From Asterias rubens (Eukaryota > Echinodermata > Asteroidea > Forcipulatida > Asteriidae), in the NCBI RefSeq assembly GCF_902459465.1, contig NC_047071.1:11180385-11244384 (forward strand): 64,000 nt of DNA, in the 5' to 3' direction. The translations under genes and the position numbers were made by a program. Below, piece after piece: positions 26,304 to 38,046 of the stretch. The number at the start of each line of letters is the position of its first letter. Within the stretch, counting starts at the first letter, position 1. Under the pieces are notes generated by a model. It saw only the letters and a list, made by a program, of their open reading frames with translations, made no database searches and was not told the DNA's origin.

Positions 26304-28488
26304 CTTGCTGATAAGAAATATAAAAACAAACATTATGTATGTAGAATGAAACATTGAAATGGTTACACACCGATGTTCTTAGAACCCATGTTTCGACAAC
26401 CCTCATGACCCTAATGCATGTTTCTGATCCTAGTATAAACTAGCTCTACCTTATCTCGACCAAACTTGACCCTTTAGGTTAGAATGTAGATCACAACAGC
26501 CTATCGGTTCATGTTTGTTGGACAAAATTTTGTTGTACAAATTTAATCATAACTGACATGAGTTAATGACAATGTCACAAAACAAACTGCTAAATAATCA
26601 TCACAAATTCATTATTATAAAAAATGTATAGCCTAACCCATGGGGGGAAAAGTTTCCGTATGGCGCCACCACTTTTTCATTTGATATGAAAATAATAATA
26701 CTAATGGAAAAGTTTCCGTATGGCGCTACCACTTTTTCATTCGATATGAAATAACATAGTATCTAATTTACCTCAATGAGATATCCCTTTTTGTAAAAAT
26801 GAGTGAAAAAGTGGTGGCGCCATACGGCATGTACGGAAAGTTATCCCTCGAGTAGAGGAGTCGAGGGATCCGAGTCGAGTGTTTGTTTACAAAAAACACC
26901 CACATATCAGGCTGTCCTTGCTCTACGCTTGGATGCAGTAACGTTCTGACTGTTTTTTTTTTACAGAAATAAAGACTGTATTTAATACAAAATACAAAAT
27001 TGAAATTCATAACGCATTACAAATGACATGCTTACTTGTCGTCTGCTGGATATGTAAACAAGAACAAGAGTTGTGGCGCCACCAACCGGTGGCAGTACTC
27101 CAACGCTGTAAATGTAACGTTGGTGGCGCCTTCAGTCAGATGCTTCGTGAAGAAAGAACTGTGTCTAGTAATTTTCATTTGCGCTTACTTCCTGTGTTAG
27201 AAAATCGCTAATATGCTGCCGAATTCTTGATTTTGTTTGTGTGTGTATTGTGGTTCCCAGTTTCCAAAAGAGGCGTGAATATTTTGAATGTATTGATAGT
27301 TTATTGGGTTCTTCACTCACTGAAATTGTGAAAAACGGTGTTTGTGTTTGTATTGTACATCACACACACAGCACTCGACTCGGGTCGACTCGACGTCATT
27401 TTATACACAACTTGGTAGGTATACAGAGTGCAGCCTCCAACCAACCATGTCTTCTTCTTACCTCAATGCTCTAAATGATTGAAATCCTGTCTGCGGTTCT
27501 TGTTTCTACACATATCTATGTACAACTTCATATTTTAACAAAAATGAGAAACAGTTTTGGTTAATGGAGTGGTGAGTGAACAAAGCGGTGTCAGACTAGC
27601 AGGATACGAACATCTTTCTGCGTTATTTGGGTCACACAACTTTTGTTTGTCTCCCAATTTTAATCAACAATATATATTAATTTGTGTTTCTTTAATATTT
27701 GTCACCGTAACTTGTGATTGTGAGGTTTAAATTTGTCGATTCTAAATCTAGTGTGCATTTGTTTACTTTTGTATCCTACACCTAGCCCAGGTTGGACTCC
27801 TCCGTTGCAGTGGCACTGACTGATGTCCTATACCCATCACTGTTGTTATTGCTATTAATAGTATACTTGTTGTGTAGTTGGGCACAATATTCTGCTCAAT
27901 TTGTGACGTGTATTTTATTGATTGATTTGTTTATTCAAGTGAATTTGTATTTGCCATTGTTTCTTCACAAATTTGTTTCTTCCAGACTTGTGAACTTCTT
28001 TACTTGTACTTGTGCATTTATATTGTTGTTTGTATTGCATTGAAATTATTTGCTGATTGTATTGCATTGTCTTGAATTGAATTGTATAGCGCTTTATTTT
28101 GTGAAGAAAGGGTTTGAACTTGGTGCATTTATTTATTCCGTCTTTCTGATTCCTTCCCGTCCCAGCAGGTGAAGCTTCTTATACTTGAATTACTTTGTTA
28201 TACATGATTAATACTATTGTTGTTTGTCTACGTGTAATTAAGTAAACATTATGAACATGAAGTGTCATCTGAGTACAGCTTGTATTCATATTGTTTGTAT
28301 GTACTTGCTGAGAATACAATAACAAATTTCTCTGATTTTATTTTATTTATTGTGATATCACTAATTGTTTTGTATTTCATCTTTAAAATATTGAGTATTC
28401 AATCAACAATTAAAACAGTTTGCAACCTCACCATATTATGCGTATTATTTCCTTTTAGTATTTAGTGCTGCACATCCATAGAGACAAC
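26304..28488. promoter_or_regulatory. Divergent promoter interval between METTL25B and APH1
   Basis: The two genes are read away from each other from this 2.2-kb interval. It contains a direct and inverted repeat (26649-26836) and a GC-rich patch at about 27070-27135 with GTGGCGCCACCAACCGG and GTTGGTGGCGCC. The remainder (27200-28450) is AT-rich with no convincing gene. A non-coding first exon of APH1 probably lies here but its position is not visible. A shared bidirectional promoter is inferred from position. Confidence 0.45.
26649..26836. repeat. Direct plus inverted repeat upstream of METTL25B
   Basis: AAAAGTTTCCGTATGGCGC occurs twice in the same direction (26653 and 26707), each followed by CACTTTTTCATT and GATATGAAA, and once inverted (AAAAAGTGGTGGCGCCATAC, near 26805). 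The inverted arms would fit ends of a small MITE with one end duplicated. Confidence 0.65.
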
Positions 28489-31400
28489 ATGACGTTGATG
28501 CAGTTATTCGGGGCGCTGTTTGTCGCCTATGGACCACCCATGTCTCTCTTCATCTTTACTATCGCCCACAACCCCCTCAGGGTTATCGTCATGATGGCTG
28601 GGTATGTATAATTTATGCAAACTTATTCAAATTTAATCAAATATAATGCAAATGTTTGTAGTGTACTTTTACATTGTAATTTTAACCGTTAACCATATTA
28701 TTTAAAGCACTACCGGTTAATGAGAAAGAATATATCCTGCAATTTTATTCTTGATTGAGACTCATTTTCCATGAACTGGCCATGATGTGGCCTGATATTA
28801 CACAAAGACCACAGACCATTGCCTCCGTTGCCCCTAGGTATGGCCTTGGAGCCCCTTCAAAATTTCCCGTTGACTTTAAGATTTCCCAATGGAAGTGCGC
28901 TTTGCAAAACGAAAATGGCCTTGCCCTTTAAAAAGATTCAATGACAATTCCAGGACTGCATCTTGAAACCAAGTCGGAACAGCCTAGCCATCGCGGTTCA
29001 ACCAAACACAGGAAAACCAGTGACCAAGGTTCAAGCATGTTTCTGGTTGGGGTTGCCAATAGACCTAAATGCACATGACGTCAGATCAGTAGGGCCTTCT
29101 CACCTACAGGTCAAAAGGCGGTTGTTCATTGGCCAATCCTGTGCACCGCTGGTACAAATCTGTGCATTTTTATTGTTTTGTCACCGTTTTACCTCTAAGA
29201 TGGCGGCTGGATGCAGCAATAAGGTCTATACGCACTCCCGATAGTTGCAGCTCTTACTAAGGGAAACTGCCTTGCTCTAGTTTTACAAGAACAAAGTATC
29301 TGTAACAATCCTTTACTTAATGTTTTTGCAGGATGTTTTTCTGGTTGATAGCGTTGCTTCTGTCCTCCATCTGGTGGTTTGCCATCGTGCCACTCCGAGA
29401 GGAGCTAGCCTTTGCTCTCACCTTCTCCGTGCTCTTCCAAGAGCTGCTTCGTTTTGCATACTTCAAACTGCTGAGGTAAAGTCACAGGCTTGGGGAACGC
29501 CCAGCTGTAGGGCAGTGTAGAAACTTCCCCCCAGTTTAGGGAGGAAGTCTTTTTGTAATTAATAATCAAGACCTAACTATGCCTGTAGGGTGTTATGGTG
29601 GAAGTGTTGTGGCCGAGTGGTTAAGAGCATCGAATTCAAACTCTGGTGTTTCTGATCAGCAGAGTGTTGGTTCGAATCCCCAGCCGTGACACTTGTGTCC
29701 TTTAAAAGCAAGACACTTTACCATTGCTTCATCCTTTGGGCTGGGATGTAAAGCCGTTGGTCCCATGTGTTGTGTAACGCATGTAAAAGAATCCAGTACA
29801 CTTGAAATGAGAAGGGGTTAGCCCCGGTGTTCATGGTTGTGGCTGCTTCATGCGCCGTAGCACCTTGTAAACCCCCATAAGTGCTACATAATTAGTATTC
29901 AGAATCCATCACTGCAATAACCTATCTTTCTGAAAGTTTGTATATATACTCAGCGCCTTGAGTACCTTGTTTGGTAGATACATGCACTATATAATACTTC
30001 GATATTATTATAGAGTTGTTTTGAGCATCAAGTTCAAGTTCAGGTGGTTAAGTCATCGGAGTGTGGGTTGGAAACCCGGTCATGACACTTGTGTCTTTGA
30101 GCAAAATGCTTATAGTTGCTTCTTTTCACCAAGGGGTATAAATGGGTACCTGCGGGGACTCTGGTGCAGGATATAATGTAATTGACACATTTTGCCACGA
30201 TATTTAAGATATCAGTATTCAGCTCTGTATCAGAGTTAAATTACATCCGGCGCCTTTGAATGGAACTATTCCAGATACTGTGCGCCTTATAAATGTTATG
30301 TTGTTATTATTATCCAGCCACAAAAGTGCAGGTTTGTAGCTTGAGGTTGAACGGCTTGTTTCGCTTGCTTTATTATAGGAAAGCTGAGGATGGTTTGCAG
30401 CAGTTTAACCAGACGGGACCATCAACGACAACATCAGCAGAATCCAATGGAACATCAGACAGTGCACGACATGTCTATGCATATGGTGAGCAATCACAGG
30501 TCCTGTGTGTCATATCGCAGTGGTGGGTGCCATTGTCATAAAACGCACAGGCTTAATGATATGGGTTTGGTCCCCCCGCCTACCCCTACGCACGCTTTTG
30601 TAATGGTTCTAAAACCTACCCGGACCCTCGTTTAATGGCATGGGTTTGGCTGCCCCCTCCCACAATCCTTCGCTTACTTTGGTGATGGCCCCTGTGTGCC
30701 AAAAAACTGTGTCATGAAATGTGCAGACCAAGTCTCAATGGCATTGGGTCTACCCCCTCCCCCCACTTGTCTGGTCCCCACCCCTGACCAACTCCCATAA
30801 TTCTCTGGCTCTGTGTGCCCTCTGTGTGCCATAAGACAGTGAAGGGTTTGTTTGTCACTAAGCGCCCAGACTAAGGCTCCATGTCATAGGTTTAGTCCGT
30901 CTGCCCTCTGCCCACAACTCTAAAGCCCACTCTGTGTACATTTTATCTAGTTTCTTGAACTATTTTAAATGTGTGATACATAGTACGTACATGTACTTTA
31001 CTATGTGAATTTTTGTCTGGTCCTTGCCGCGAAAGCGGATTTGATCTGCAATTGTTTTGTGCTCAATAAATTGTTCTTTGTTATTACTATTATTATTATT
31101 TCATTATAATTTTGCAGCCTCCTGACATGTATGATCATTTGTATTTTAATATCCTGTTCTAGTTTAAATTGTTTGCTTTCATTTGTACATTGATTTTGCA
31201 ATCTCTTAAAGCCATTGGACCCTTTCGGTACAGAAAAAAATTAAAAAGTTCACAGATTTACAAATAATTTACAGGGTTTACAGAAGGTAATGGTGAAAGA
31301 CTTCTCTTGAAATATTAGTCCATGAAATGCTTTACTTTTTGAGAAAACGGTAAACCAATATAAATTCTCGTTAACGAGAATTACGGATTTGTTATAAACA

Positions 31401-34400
31401 CATGTCATGATACGGCGAAACGCGCGAAAACAGGAGTGGGTTTTCCCGTTATTTTCTCCCGACTCCGATGTCCGATTGAGCCTAAATTTCCACAGGATTG
31501 TTATTTTATATATAAGTTGTGATATATGAAGTGTGGGACTTGGACAATACTGTTTACCGAAAGTGTATAATGGCTTTAATATTGTACCCCCTCTCCAACT
31601 CTTTATTGTTAGTATTTTATCGGTGATATTTTTTGTCACTGATAAGTCACTGTATTGCTAGTATTTTATTGGTGATGCTTTTTGTCACTGATAAGTCGCT
31701 GTATTTTTGGCTTTCTCCAGATGACGATCAGTGCATACTGATCGAAACGTTGAGTTGAAATCAACGGTTTCTTTCTGAACCACCCCAACTCATTACATGG
31801 TTTACCGCAAACCTTTCCATTTTGTATTTTTAGTGTTTTATCTGCATGATATTTGCTGTCACTGATCAGTCACTGTTTGCCGTTCACATTGATTTTCTTT
31901 TGTATGATATTGTTTTCTTCCTCAAATTTGTTGTGTGATATTTGCTTCGGTCATAATATAAACAACGTTAATTAATGATTGGGGTGTGCTTTTATTGCTT
32001 CGTGCTACTACATGTATTTGCTCTTGTTAAATTGTGTAATTGTATTCTGAAAACATATCTGTTCAGGTCATCATACATGCAGTTTATATTTGTTTTTGTT
32101 CTTCTGAGTGCTTAAAAACTTTCTCCTGATGGTGTTTAAGCGATGTTTGATAACAATTGTTACTATTGTTCTTATCTTTGTATCAACTTTTGTTTTTTTT
32201 AATTTCTTTTCCTCTCCAGCGACTCGGTTTAGTGTTCTAGATAGATGGCGCTATATAAAGGCTTATTAATATTCCTAGTATTCTTTCTTAGGCTTAGATA
32301 TTTAATTTATTAAAATTGGAATGAAAGGTTTAACTTTAGTTTTGTTTGGACAGTAGGAAAGGACTAGCTATTATCCTGAGGAGTGCTTTTAGCATTTCTT
32401 GGTACATGTACAGAGGGGTGTGTCCATCAAATGCTTGGGGGGGGGGGCACTGGCATTGATTGACACACCCCTCACCCTCGGACGGTGACTAGTTCAAATA
32501 AACAACAGATATTAAATCATAATTATCGTAAAATCTGTGTTGAAGTCAACATAAAAATCTTTGTTGTGGTCCATCTATTGTTCATTACCTAATGTCTTTT
32601 TAATATCTTAATGTATTGACGCAATTAAGCCATTTGCTACATACAATACAAGTTCAATTTTAATGAACCATCAATAATAATAATAACGTTTATGAAATGT
32701 ATGCCTTAGGCCTAGCTAGGTCTGAACAGTTATATCGTCATTTTTATGGAATCCAGAAGCGGAAACAGTAGGCCTAGAGTATTAAGTTAAACGAAACCCT
32801 CGAGGGGATAAAAAACACCTAAATTCACATTTTGCTAGGCTGGCAAATAGATGTGTCAGCGTCGAACATCAGTGTAGGCCTATTAAAGTTACTTCAACGA
32901 GTGATGGCATAGGCTACAAGCTAATAATACCGATTTTGAACATTGCAGTTGCTGGTCTCGGTTTTGGAACAATGAGCGGTATTTTCCAGCTGGTTAACAT
33001 CGTGGCAGACTCCAAGGGACCTGGGACCGTGGGGATCAACGGTGGACCTCCGGATTTCCTTATTACCTCAGGTTAGTTCAGATGGATTCAGTTCATGATT
33101 ATTTTGTGAAGTTTGCGGAAGTAGTACATTCATTCTGTGTACTTTGCTTTTTTTGCATTTTGTGTTTGTGTGTTTGTTTTAAATGATGGTTGGAAGGGAG
33201 TGTACTGTACTGATACTTGTGTGGATCATTATATTCTACTTTTAAACATCTTTCTACCCACATGCATTTTATAACAAACGGTTTTACAGAACGCTTTTCA
33301 AAGACCAACTTGATCAATCCAAGGCAATGTGTTCCTTTAATAGATCGCTGGAGAGATGTTTATATTATCATATATTGTTAGAATCTACACCCTTTGAAGT
33401 ATTGTAGAGAAAAAATGTTCACACAAAAATAACAATTGAGAAAGACCTCAGGATTGAAGCCTTTTTCAGTCATCTAAAAAAAACGACAAATCTATGCAAG
33501 GAGGTTGGTTTATATTTTCAAAATGTTCACAGGCTGTTTAATTTATGCATGTTGGGATACACCAAGCGAGAATACTGGTTCTTGACAACCACATTCATGT
33601 AAATGTACCAAAGGTTGCCCACCTACATGTAGCAATTCGCTCAGCCCCAGCGACCTATCCAGCACCGCTGGGATGGGCTAACCAGCTTGTGGTCAGATTC
33701 TTGCTCTGGAAGTGTGTCATGCGAGCAGTGTATTTCTATGGTGCAGTCATTAATCTCCATAATACTGAAGATATAATGGAGATCAATGCCTGCAGTGTGA
33801 GTGTGATGCATGATGGGACTGAGCATTTTCTGGATAGACCAATGGGCATGCTTGATACGTTTGCCCATCCCAGCGCCTTTGGTTAAGCCAAGGCGCTGGG
33901 AATGAGCTAGCCTCAACATCTGACGTCACACTTCGAGGCTCGTGAATAACACCAGAGACCTGCCTCCAGAACCGGCGTGTATTCTAACCTTTGACCTCAA
34001 CAATTTCACATAGAGTTATGCTGTCCAATTCTATTGCGGACGCGACCAGAAGTGTACTGTTTGGGCATAATGGATGCACGTTTATCCAATATCATTGTAT
34101 CCAATGGAATCACTGGATCTGCCAGCAAGGACCTGTCTTTAACCCTTGCGTATAAAGACAAGGGCCCAGTCTAGGGACAAGCGAAATATGAAGCAACTGC
34201 CTAGGTAGTAATTGAACACAAGAGGGCAGTAGATAAATTATTGTAACATGCTCCATTTTCTCACCTTACATCTGTAGCTTTTCTGACCATGGCCATGGTC
34301 CTTCTGCACATCATCTGGAATGTCTTATTCTTCCATGGTTGTGAGACCAAGAAGTATTACATTAATGCCATTGTGGTTGCCTCGCATTTCCTGATATCCG

Positions 34401-36465
34401 AATTGGTAGGTCAATTGACGTTTTTTTTTTATAATTGTTTTTTTAGGGAGTTCAGGGAATCGCGTGAGGGCGCTTTAAACCTGTACCTGTGATTTTTTTC
34501 ACAGAACTCTGGAAAGCACTGAGTGTAACACACATCAGTGTACAATGGGTTAAAGGCAGTGGACACTATTGGTAATTACTCAAAATAAATATTGGCATAA
34601 AACCTTTCTTGGTGACGAGTAATGGGGAGAGGTTGATGGTATAAAACGTTGTGAGAAAGTAATTTTCCACGAATTTGATTTCGGGACCTCAGATTTAGAA
34701 CTTGAGGTCTCGAAATCAACCATCTAAACGCACACAACTTTGTGTGACCAGGGTTATTTTTCCTTTCATTATTATCTCGCAACTTCGATGACCGATTGAG
34801 CTCAAATTTTCACAGGTTTGTTATTTTATGCATATGTTGAGATATACCAACTGTGAAGACTAGTCTTTGACAATTACCAATAGTGTCCACTGCCTTTAAA
34901 ACCAGTATGAATTTTATTATTATTATGTTTTGGTTTGGTACAATCAAACCTTTGTCAATGGAAGATGACTTCCTATGATCTAACTCGTCGTTGACAGTGG
35001 TGGGGAGATTAACCTTGTTATCTTCTTATCGGTTGTCACTACCCGCCCCAGGCTGACCCAGATAGATTAAAGGAGTTGTGACGAGCAGGGAAAAAAAGGA
35101 ATGCTCATGGGATCCACCCGTGACACTGTTTTTTTGTGTTTGTTAAAGGCACAGGACACTATTTGTAATTACTCAAAATAAAGGCTAGCATAAAAACTTA
35201 CTTGGAAACGAGCGATGAAAAGCTGATAGTATAAAGCATTGTGAGAAATGGTTCCCTCTGAAGTAACATAGTTTTTGAGAAAGAGGTATTTTCTCACTCA
35301 AATAATCAAAGACTTCAGCTGAAACCTTTTATTATGCATCTGGAAAACGCACACAAATCTTTGCAACAAGGATGTGTTTTTTTCTTTCATTTACCTGTCA
35401 TTATTCCCTTGCAACTTTGATGTCTACATTATAACAGATTTGTTATTTCAATGCATATGTTGGGATACACCAAGTGAGGAGACTGGTCTTTGATAATTGT
35501 CAAACGTGTCCAGTGCCTTTAAGATATCCATCAGTAAAGTCACACTGTTCACTAAGAGTTTATTGTTAGAAAGGATCAAAATCTGCCATGATATGCTGGA
35601 GAGACTACAGGGTTTTGTTGGCGCTGGAATTACAGCTAGTTCACTTCATCTCTGTGTCGAAGAGCGTGTCAACTGTCAACCTTCCCGCACCCTTTCAGTG
35701 CTTCTAACACTTGCTTGGGTCTCAAGTCTCCATTCTGTTTCTTTTACATGTCTCTCTTGTAGTCAGAGTGACAGGAATAGATATTGATATACTCTTTCAA
35801 GGAAGGAGAGTGATTTACCTATGTATTAATTTACACAGAACCTCTTTACAACATGCTCTTTATAAGCAATACTCTTTATAACAGTGCGCTTTATAAGCGG
35901 AACTTCTTTATAACAGGTTTTTTGAGCAGAACTGCTCTTTATGAGGAGAGCGCTGTGCATTATCGCCGGGCTTGTTCTTTACAATGTTTTAAGTCTCTTA
36001 TTTATAATGTGTACCTTCCTCTTATTGTATATTTTATTGTTCTCTTTATGATCTTAGAGGCTTTTTGCATTAGGCGCTTGACAAAAATGTCTTTATTAAT
36101 TTAACTATTAGTGTTGGAAAATTAGTAGTAAAAAATAAATGGCGGAGACTGCCAACATAGGGCTAGATAGCTCAGTTGGTAGAGCGCCGGCACGTTAAAC
36201 CGGAGGTAGTTGGTTCAAATTTCGCTCTAGTCAGTTTTTCTTTGTTCAACCCAAAATCATTTAAAAAATTAACTTCCCTTTTTTTCTGGTCTTATTTTTT
36301 GCACCACAGAGCCTTTTGAACGAGCAGCAACTGTACGCAGTGACCCTGCCGGTAGCGTTCCTCGTTCTCCTCGTTCTGTCCTCCTGGGCGTTCCTCATCG
36401 TCGGGGGCTCCTTCTCGAGTGTCTGCATCTCACTTCGGTGGAAAAGTCAACGTTACGCTCTGTAG
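28489..36465 (+). CDS. APH1: gamma-secretase subunit APH-1 (6 coding exons)
   Basis: Coding exons: 28489-28601, 29332-29475, 30379-30485, 32949-33071, 34278-34405, 36310-36465; 771 nt joined, 256 residues plus TAG, close to the family's usual 245-265. All introns are GT-AG with consistent phase. The protein is a seven-pass membrane subunit that scaffolds assembly of gamma-secretase with nicastrin, presenilin and PEN-2 in the ER/Golgi (family knowledge). Visible hallmarks: the N-terminal GALFVAYGP segment; RVIVMMAGMFFWL; the family's GxxxGxxxG helix-packing motif at G124, G128 and G132; and the two conserved transmembrane histidines at H173 (VLLHIIWNVLFF) and H199 (VASHFLISEL). The stretch QTGPSTTTSAESNGTSD in exon 3 is a variable Ser/Thr-rich cytosolic loop. 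A likely acceptor (ttccttttag) about 30 nt before the ATG suggests an upstream non-coding exon. The 3' UTR carries a polyadenylation-like AATAAA near 36596, inside a foldback element. Confidence 0.96.
28602..29331 (+). other. APH1 intron 1, no repeat recognised
   Basis: Donor GTATGT and acceptor TTTTTGCAG. One open frame of 93 codons (28963-29244) has no family resemblance. Confidence 0.5.
29606..30008 (+). mobile_element. SINE-1, most complete copy (APH1 intron 2)
   Basis: Head of about 85 bp: GTGGCCGAGTGGTTAAGAGC (box A region), a long variable arm CTCTGGTGTTTCTGATCAG, and GGTTCGAATCCCCAGCC (box B). The long arm points to a class II tRNA (Leu or Ser type) ancestor. The body has CGTTGGTCCCATGTGTTG and GTAGCACCTTGTAAACCCC, and the 3' end GCGCCTTGAGTACCTTG with CACTATATAATACTT. 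Confidence 0.8.
30009..30310 (+). mobile_element. SINE-3 copy (APH1 intron 2)
   Basis: Directly follows SINE-1. It shares GGTTAAGTCAT, GAGTGTGGGTT, GACACTTGTGTCTTTGAGC and AGGGGTATAAATGGGTACC with 15920-16225, and ends with GCGCCTTATAAATG and a TTATTATTAT tail. Confidence 0.65.
30486..31205 (+). other. APH1 intron 3, 5' part
   Basis: C- and T-rich imperfect repetition of about 95 bp around GGTTTGGTCCCCCCGCCTAC-like blocks (30550-30930). No gene or bounded element. Confidence 0.45.
31206..31580 (+). mobile_element. MITE-B copy 2 (APH1 intron 3)
   Basis: Full length with TTAA at both ends; interior nearly collinear with 173-544, including the CTCGTTAACGAG palindrome. Confidence 0.88.
31610..31880 (+). 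repeat. Three spaced copies of a roughly 47-bp unit (APH1 intron 3)
   Basis: TAGTATTTTATCGGTGATAT followed by TTTTGTCACTGATAAGTC occurs at about 31612 and 31660, and a diverged copy at about 31831. Between copies 2 and 3 lies GATCAGTGCATACTGATCG with GAAACGTTGAG, a motif common at ends of retroelements; no reading frame accompanies it. Confidence 0.6.
31881..32948 (+). other. APH1 intron 3, 3' part
   Basis: AT-rich. GATGGCGCTATATAAAGGC near 32247 resembles a SINE or LINE 3' tail. A G tract is at 32438-32447. No gene seen. Confidence 0.4.
33220..33340 (+). mobile_element. MITE-C half copy (APH1 intron 4)
   Basis: Matches only the right half of the palindrome at 15120-15446 (GTGGATCATT, CATGCATTTTATAACAAACG, AGGCAATGTGTTCCTTTAA) and ends at TTAA. 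Confidence 0.8.
33495..33594 (-). mobile_element. MITE-A terminal fragment (APH1 intron 4)
   Basis: TTATGCATGTTGGGATACACC then GAATACTGGTTCTTGACAA is the right end of a reverse-orientation copy; the rest is missing. Confidence 0.6.
33600..33930. mobile_element. Foldback element in APH1 intron 4
   Basis: Inverted segments include CAGCGCCTTTGG and CCAAGGCGCTGG around 33871-33898, AGCACCGCTGGGATGGG mirrored by CCCATCCCAGCGC, and TTAATCTCCATAATACTG against its mirror at 33776. It holds overlapping open frames on both strands (113 and 92 codons), a by-product of the symmetry, not genes. Confidence 0.5.
34550..34899 (-). mobile_element. MITE-A copy (APH1 intron 5)
   Basis: Full termini with TTAA both sides; about 30 bp shorter than average from a deletion before the hairpin. 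Confidence 0.88.
35143..35522 (-). mobile_element. MITE-A copy, diverged (APH1 intron 5)
   Basis: TTAA both sides. The hairpin region differs (ACTTCAGCTGAAACC), a subtype also hinted at 2221-2545. Confidence 0.82.
35850..35950 (+). repeat. CTTTATAA-rich tandem repeat (APH1 intron 5)
   Basis: Five or six irregular units of 15-20 bp built on CTCTTTATAAGCA and CTTTATAACAG. Confidence 0.65.
36161..36232 (+). tRNA. Degenerate tRNA-like sequence, probable pseudogene or SINE head (APH1 intron 5)
   Basis: Seventy-two bases with a complete 7-bp acceptor stem (GGCTAGA with TCTAGTC, one G-T pair) and a good D arm (GCTC-AGTTGGTA-GAGC). The anticodon stem is CCGG with loop ACGTTAA, giving GTT (Asn) if read normally, but U33 is replaced by C and the closing pair is C-A. 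The T stem (GTTGG with TTCGC) is mispaired. These defects argue against a working tRNA. Confidence 0.4.
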
Positions 36466-36482
36466 ATACCAGTTAGTTGGCC

Positions 36483-36811
36483 TGGGTGACTAGTGAAATT
36501 TACTAGTTTAGCTCAAATAGGATTGACTTTGACACTAGTCGCGACAAATTTTTAATTCCCAAGATACTTTGTGGCATATTGTTTGCCGCAGGCTAAATAA
36601 AGTGAATAAATTCACTCTGCAGGATTGTGTCTCACTGATGTTCGATTGTGTTTCGTAAGAAAATAATATTGTCGTGAGCAGGTATGCAGGACTATTTTTT
36701 TAGTAGTCATGACTTTGCAAATTAACCGAGTTGATAAAAAAATACTGTTAGTCGCGACTCAACTAAGCAATCAAGAGTCACATCTTTGGCACTAGCAACA
36801 CTAGTCACCCA
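36483..36811. repeat. Foldback element in the APH1 3' UTR
   Basis: TGGGTGACTAGTG at 36483 is mirrored by CACTAGTCACCCA ending at 36811, and ACTAGTCGCGAC is mirrored by GTCGCGACT inside. The element supplies the AATAAA near 36596. The 12-mer GCTCTGTAGATA, which contains the APH1 stop codon, occurs at 36457 and again at 36813 just beyond the element. Confidence 0.6.
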
Positions 36812-36839
36812 TGCTCTGTAGATATCAAGCATCTCACAT

Positions 36840-37286
36840 ACTCGGATAGGAGGTTGTTTTACAAAAAGTGTCAACAGCCCCAGAATGTTCTATGAGTAAA
36901 AAACAAAAGACATTGTAGTTTATCAATTTTTATCAACACCCAAATTTTACTTCTGGTTGATGGGAATGAAAGGGGGTTGTTTCTTCTGGAAAGTGTCATC
37001 AATATTTTATAAACGCCATGAAGTGAGTCGCTTGGATTGTGCACGCTTGAGAGCTGTTTGAAACGCTTTGATTTGTAATATTTATGTTTTGTTATTATTA
37101 TTTTCATGTTAACCTGAATTAAAAACGGTAAATATGGGAAAGAAGTCTTGTGGAAATGTGACTTAATTTCATTTTCAAGAACTATGGAGAATCATTGTCT
37201 GTATAATGCTATAGGTGCACAATTTCTGTGCAGTGTCTACAGATAGGAAAAAGTAGCATGTTGTGTCAAAGTGGTCTAGGGTATGA
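36840..37286. other. APH1 3' flank, no gene seen
   Basis: AT-rich DNA with short frames only. Confidence 0.45.
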
Positions 37287-37566
37287 AACTTGAGTTCTGA
37301 TGGCTCAGTAATCAGAGTGGGGGGGGGGGGGGGGTTGAATCGCGGTCCAGGGTGTAACACTATTTCTTATCAGAGTCCCGGTCCAGTCATGACACTGCTT
37401 CAATTGCTCCTCATCACCCATGAGTAAATGTGTACCTGTGAGTAGGGATTGTTGATGTGAATGATCAGCAATGTGTGCCAATTCGGCTGCCGGTGCTGCA
37501 TACTCCTAAGGAGTTCAGATCATGGTTTCAGTATTGCCATGAAGGACCTTAAGGAACAGGGAGTAG
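37287..37566 (+). mobile_element. SINE-3-like copy interrupted by a G tract
   Basis: Head GAGTTCTGATGGCTCAGTAA, then a run of about 16 G (37319-37334), then TTGAATCGCGGTCCAGG, body TCATCACCCATGAGTAAATG and GTGTACCTGTGAG, and ACTCCTAAGGAG near 37502. Confidence 0.5.
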
Positions 37567-38046
37567 CGCGTGGCACTGTGGTACCGTTTTAAGAAACGGA
37601 GAAAGACAAAATGTTATTGTTAGAAGTAGTGGTACAAAAGATGTGAATATAAATTCAAACTCATTTTTGTTTTATACCAAAAATATACATGTATCGACTT
37701 GCATTGATATGTACATGTGTACATGTACGTGTGTGTGCTTATTATACTCTGGTTATTTAATATCAAACTATTTTGACCAAGTTTTTATAAGTTGTACAGG
37801 TTGCTGTCTGTAAATAACACTCGATTATTGTAAATTCTTCAAGCTGTTGATACTTTTCTAATCTCAAATCATCGTAGAAATCTAGCGATCTTGAAGTTTC
37901 TGTTGTGATCAACAATAATTTGCTCAATTTCTTCCCTGTATTTTCGGCTGACAATTTGGATGGTCCTGCACGGTTCCCTATTTGAAACTGACTGAGTACA
38001 TGTACATGTACAGTGGTGGATACCTATTATGAATGTTCACCAGTTG

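Noticed and set aside
28262..28465. Hydrophobic 67-codon frame just upstream of APH1
   Set aside because: AT-rich low-complexity translation with no splice link to the APH1 frame; the region looks like intron or 5' UTR.
33545..33919. Overlapping frames of 113 and 92 codons on opposite strands
   Set aside because: They lie in an inverted-repeat element within APH1 intron 4; symmetry explains the paired frames.
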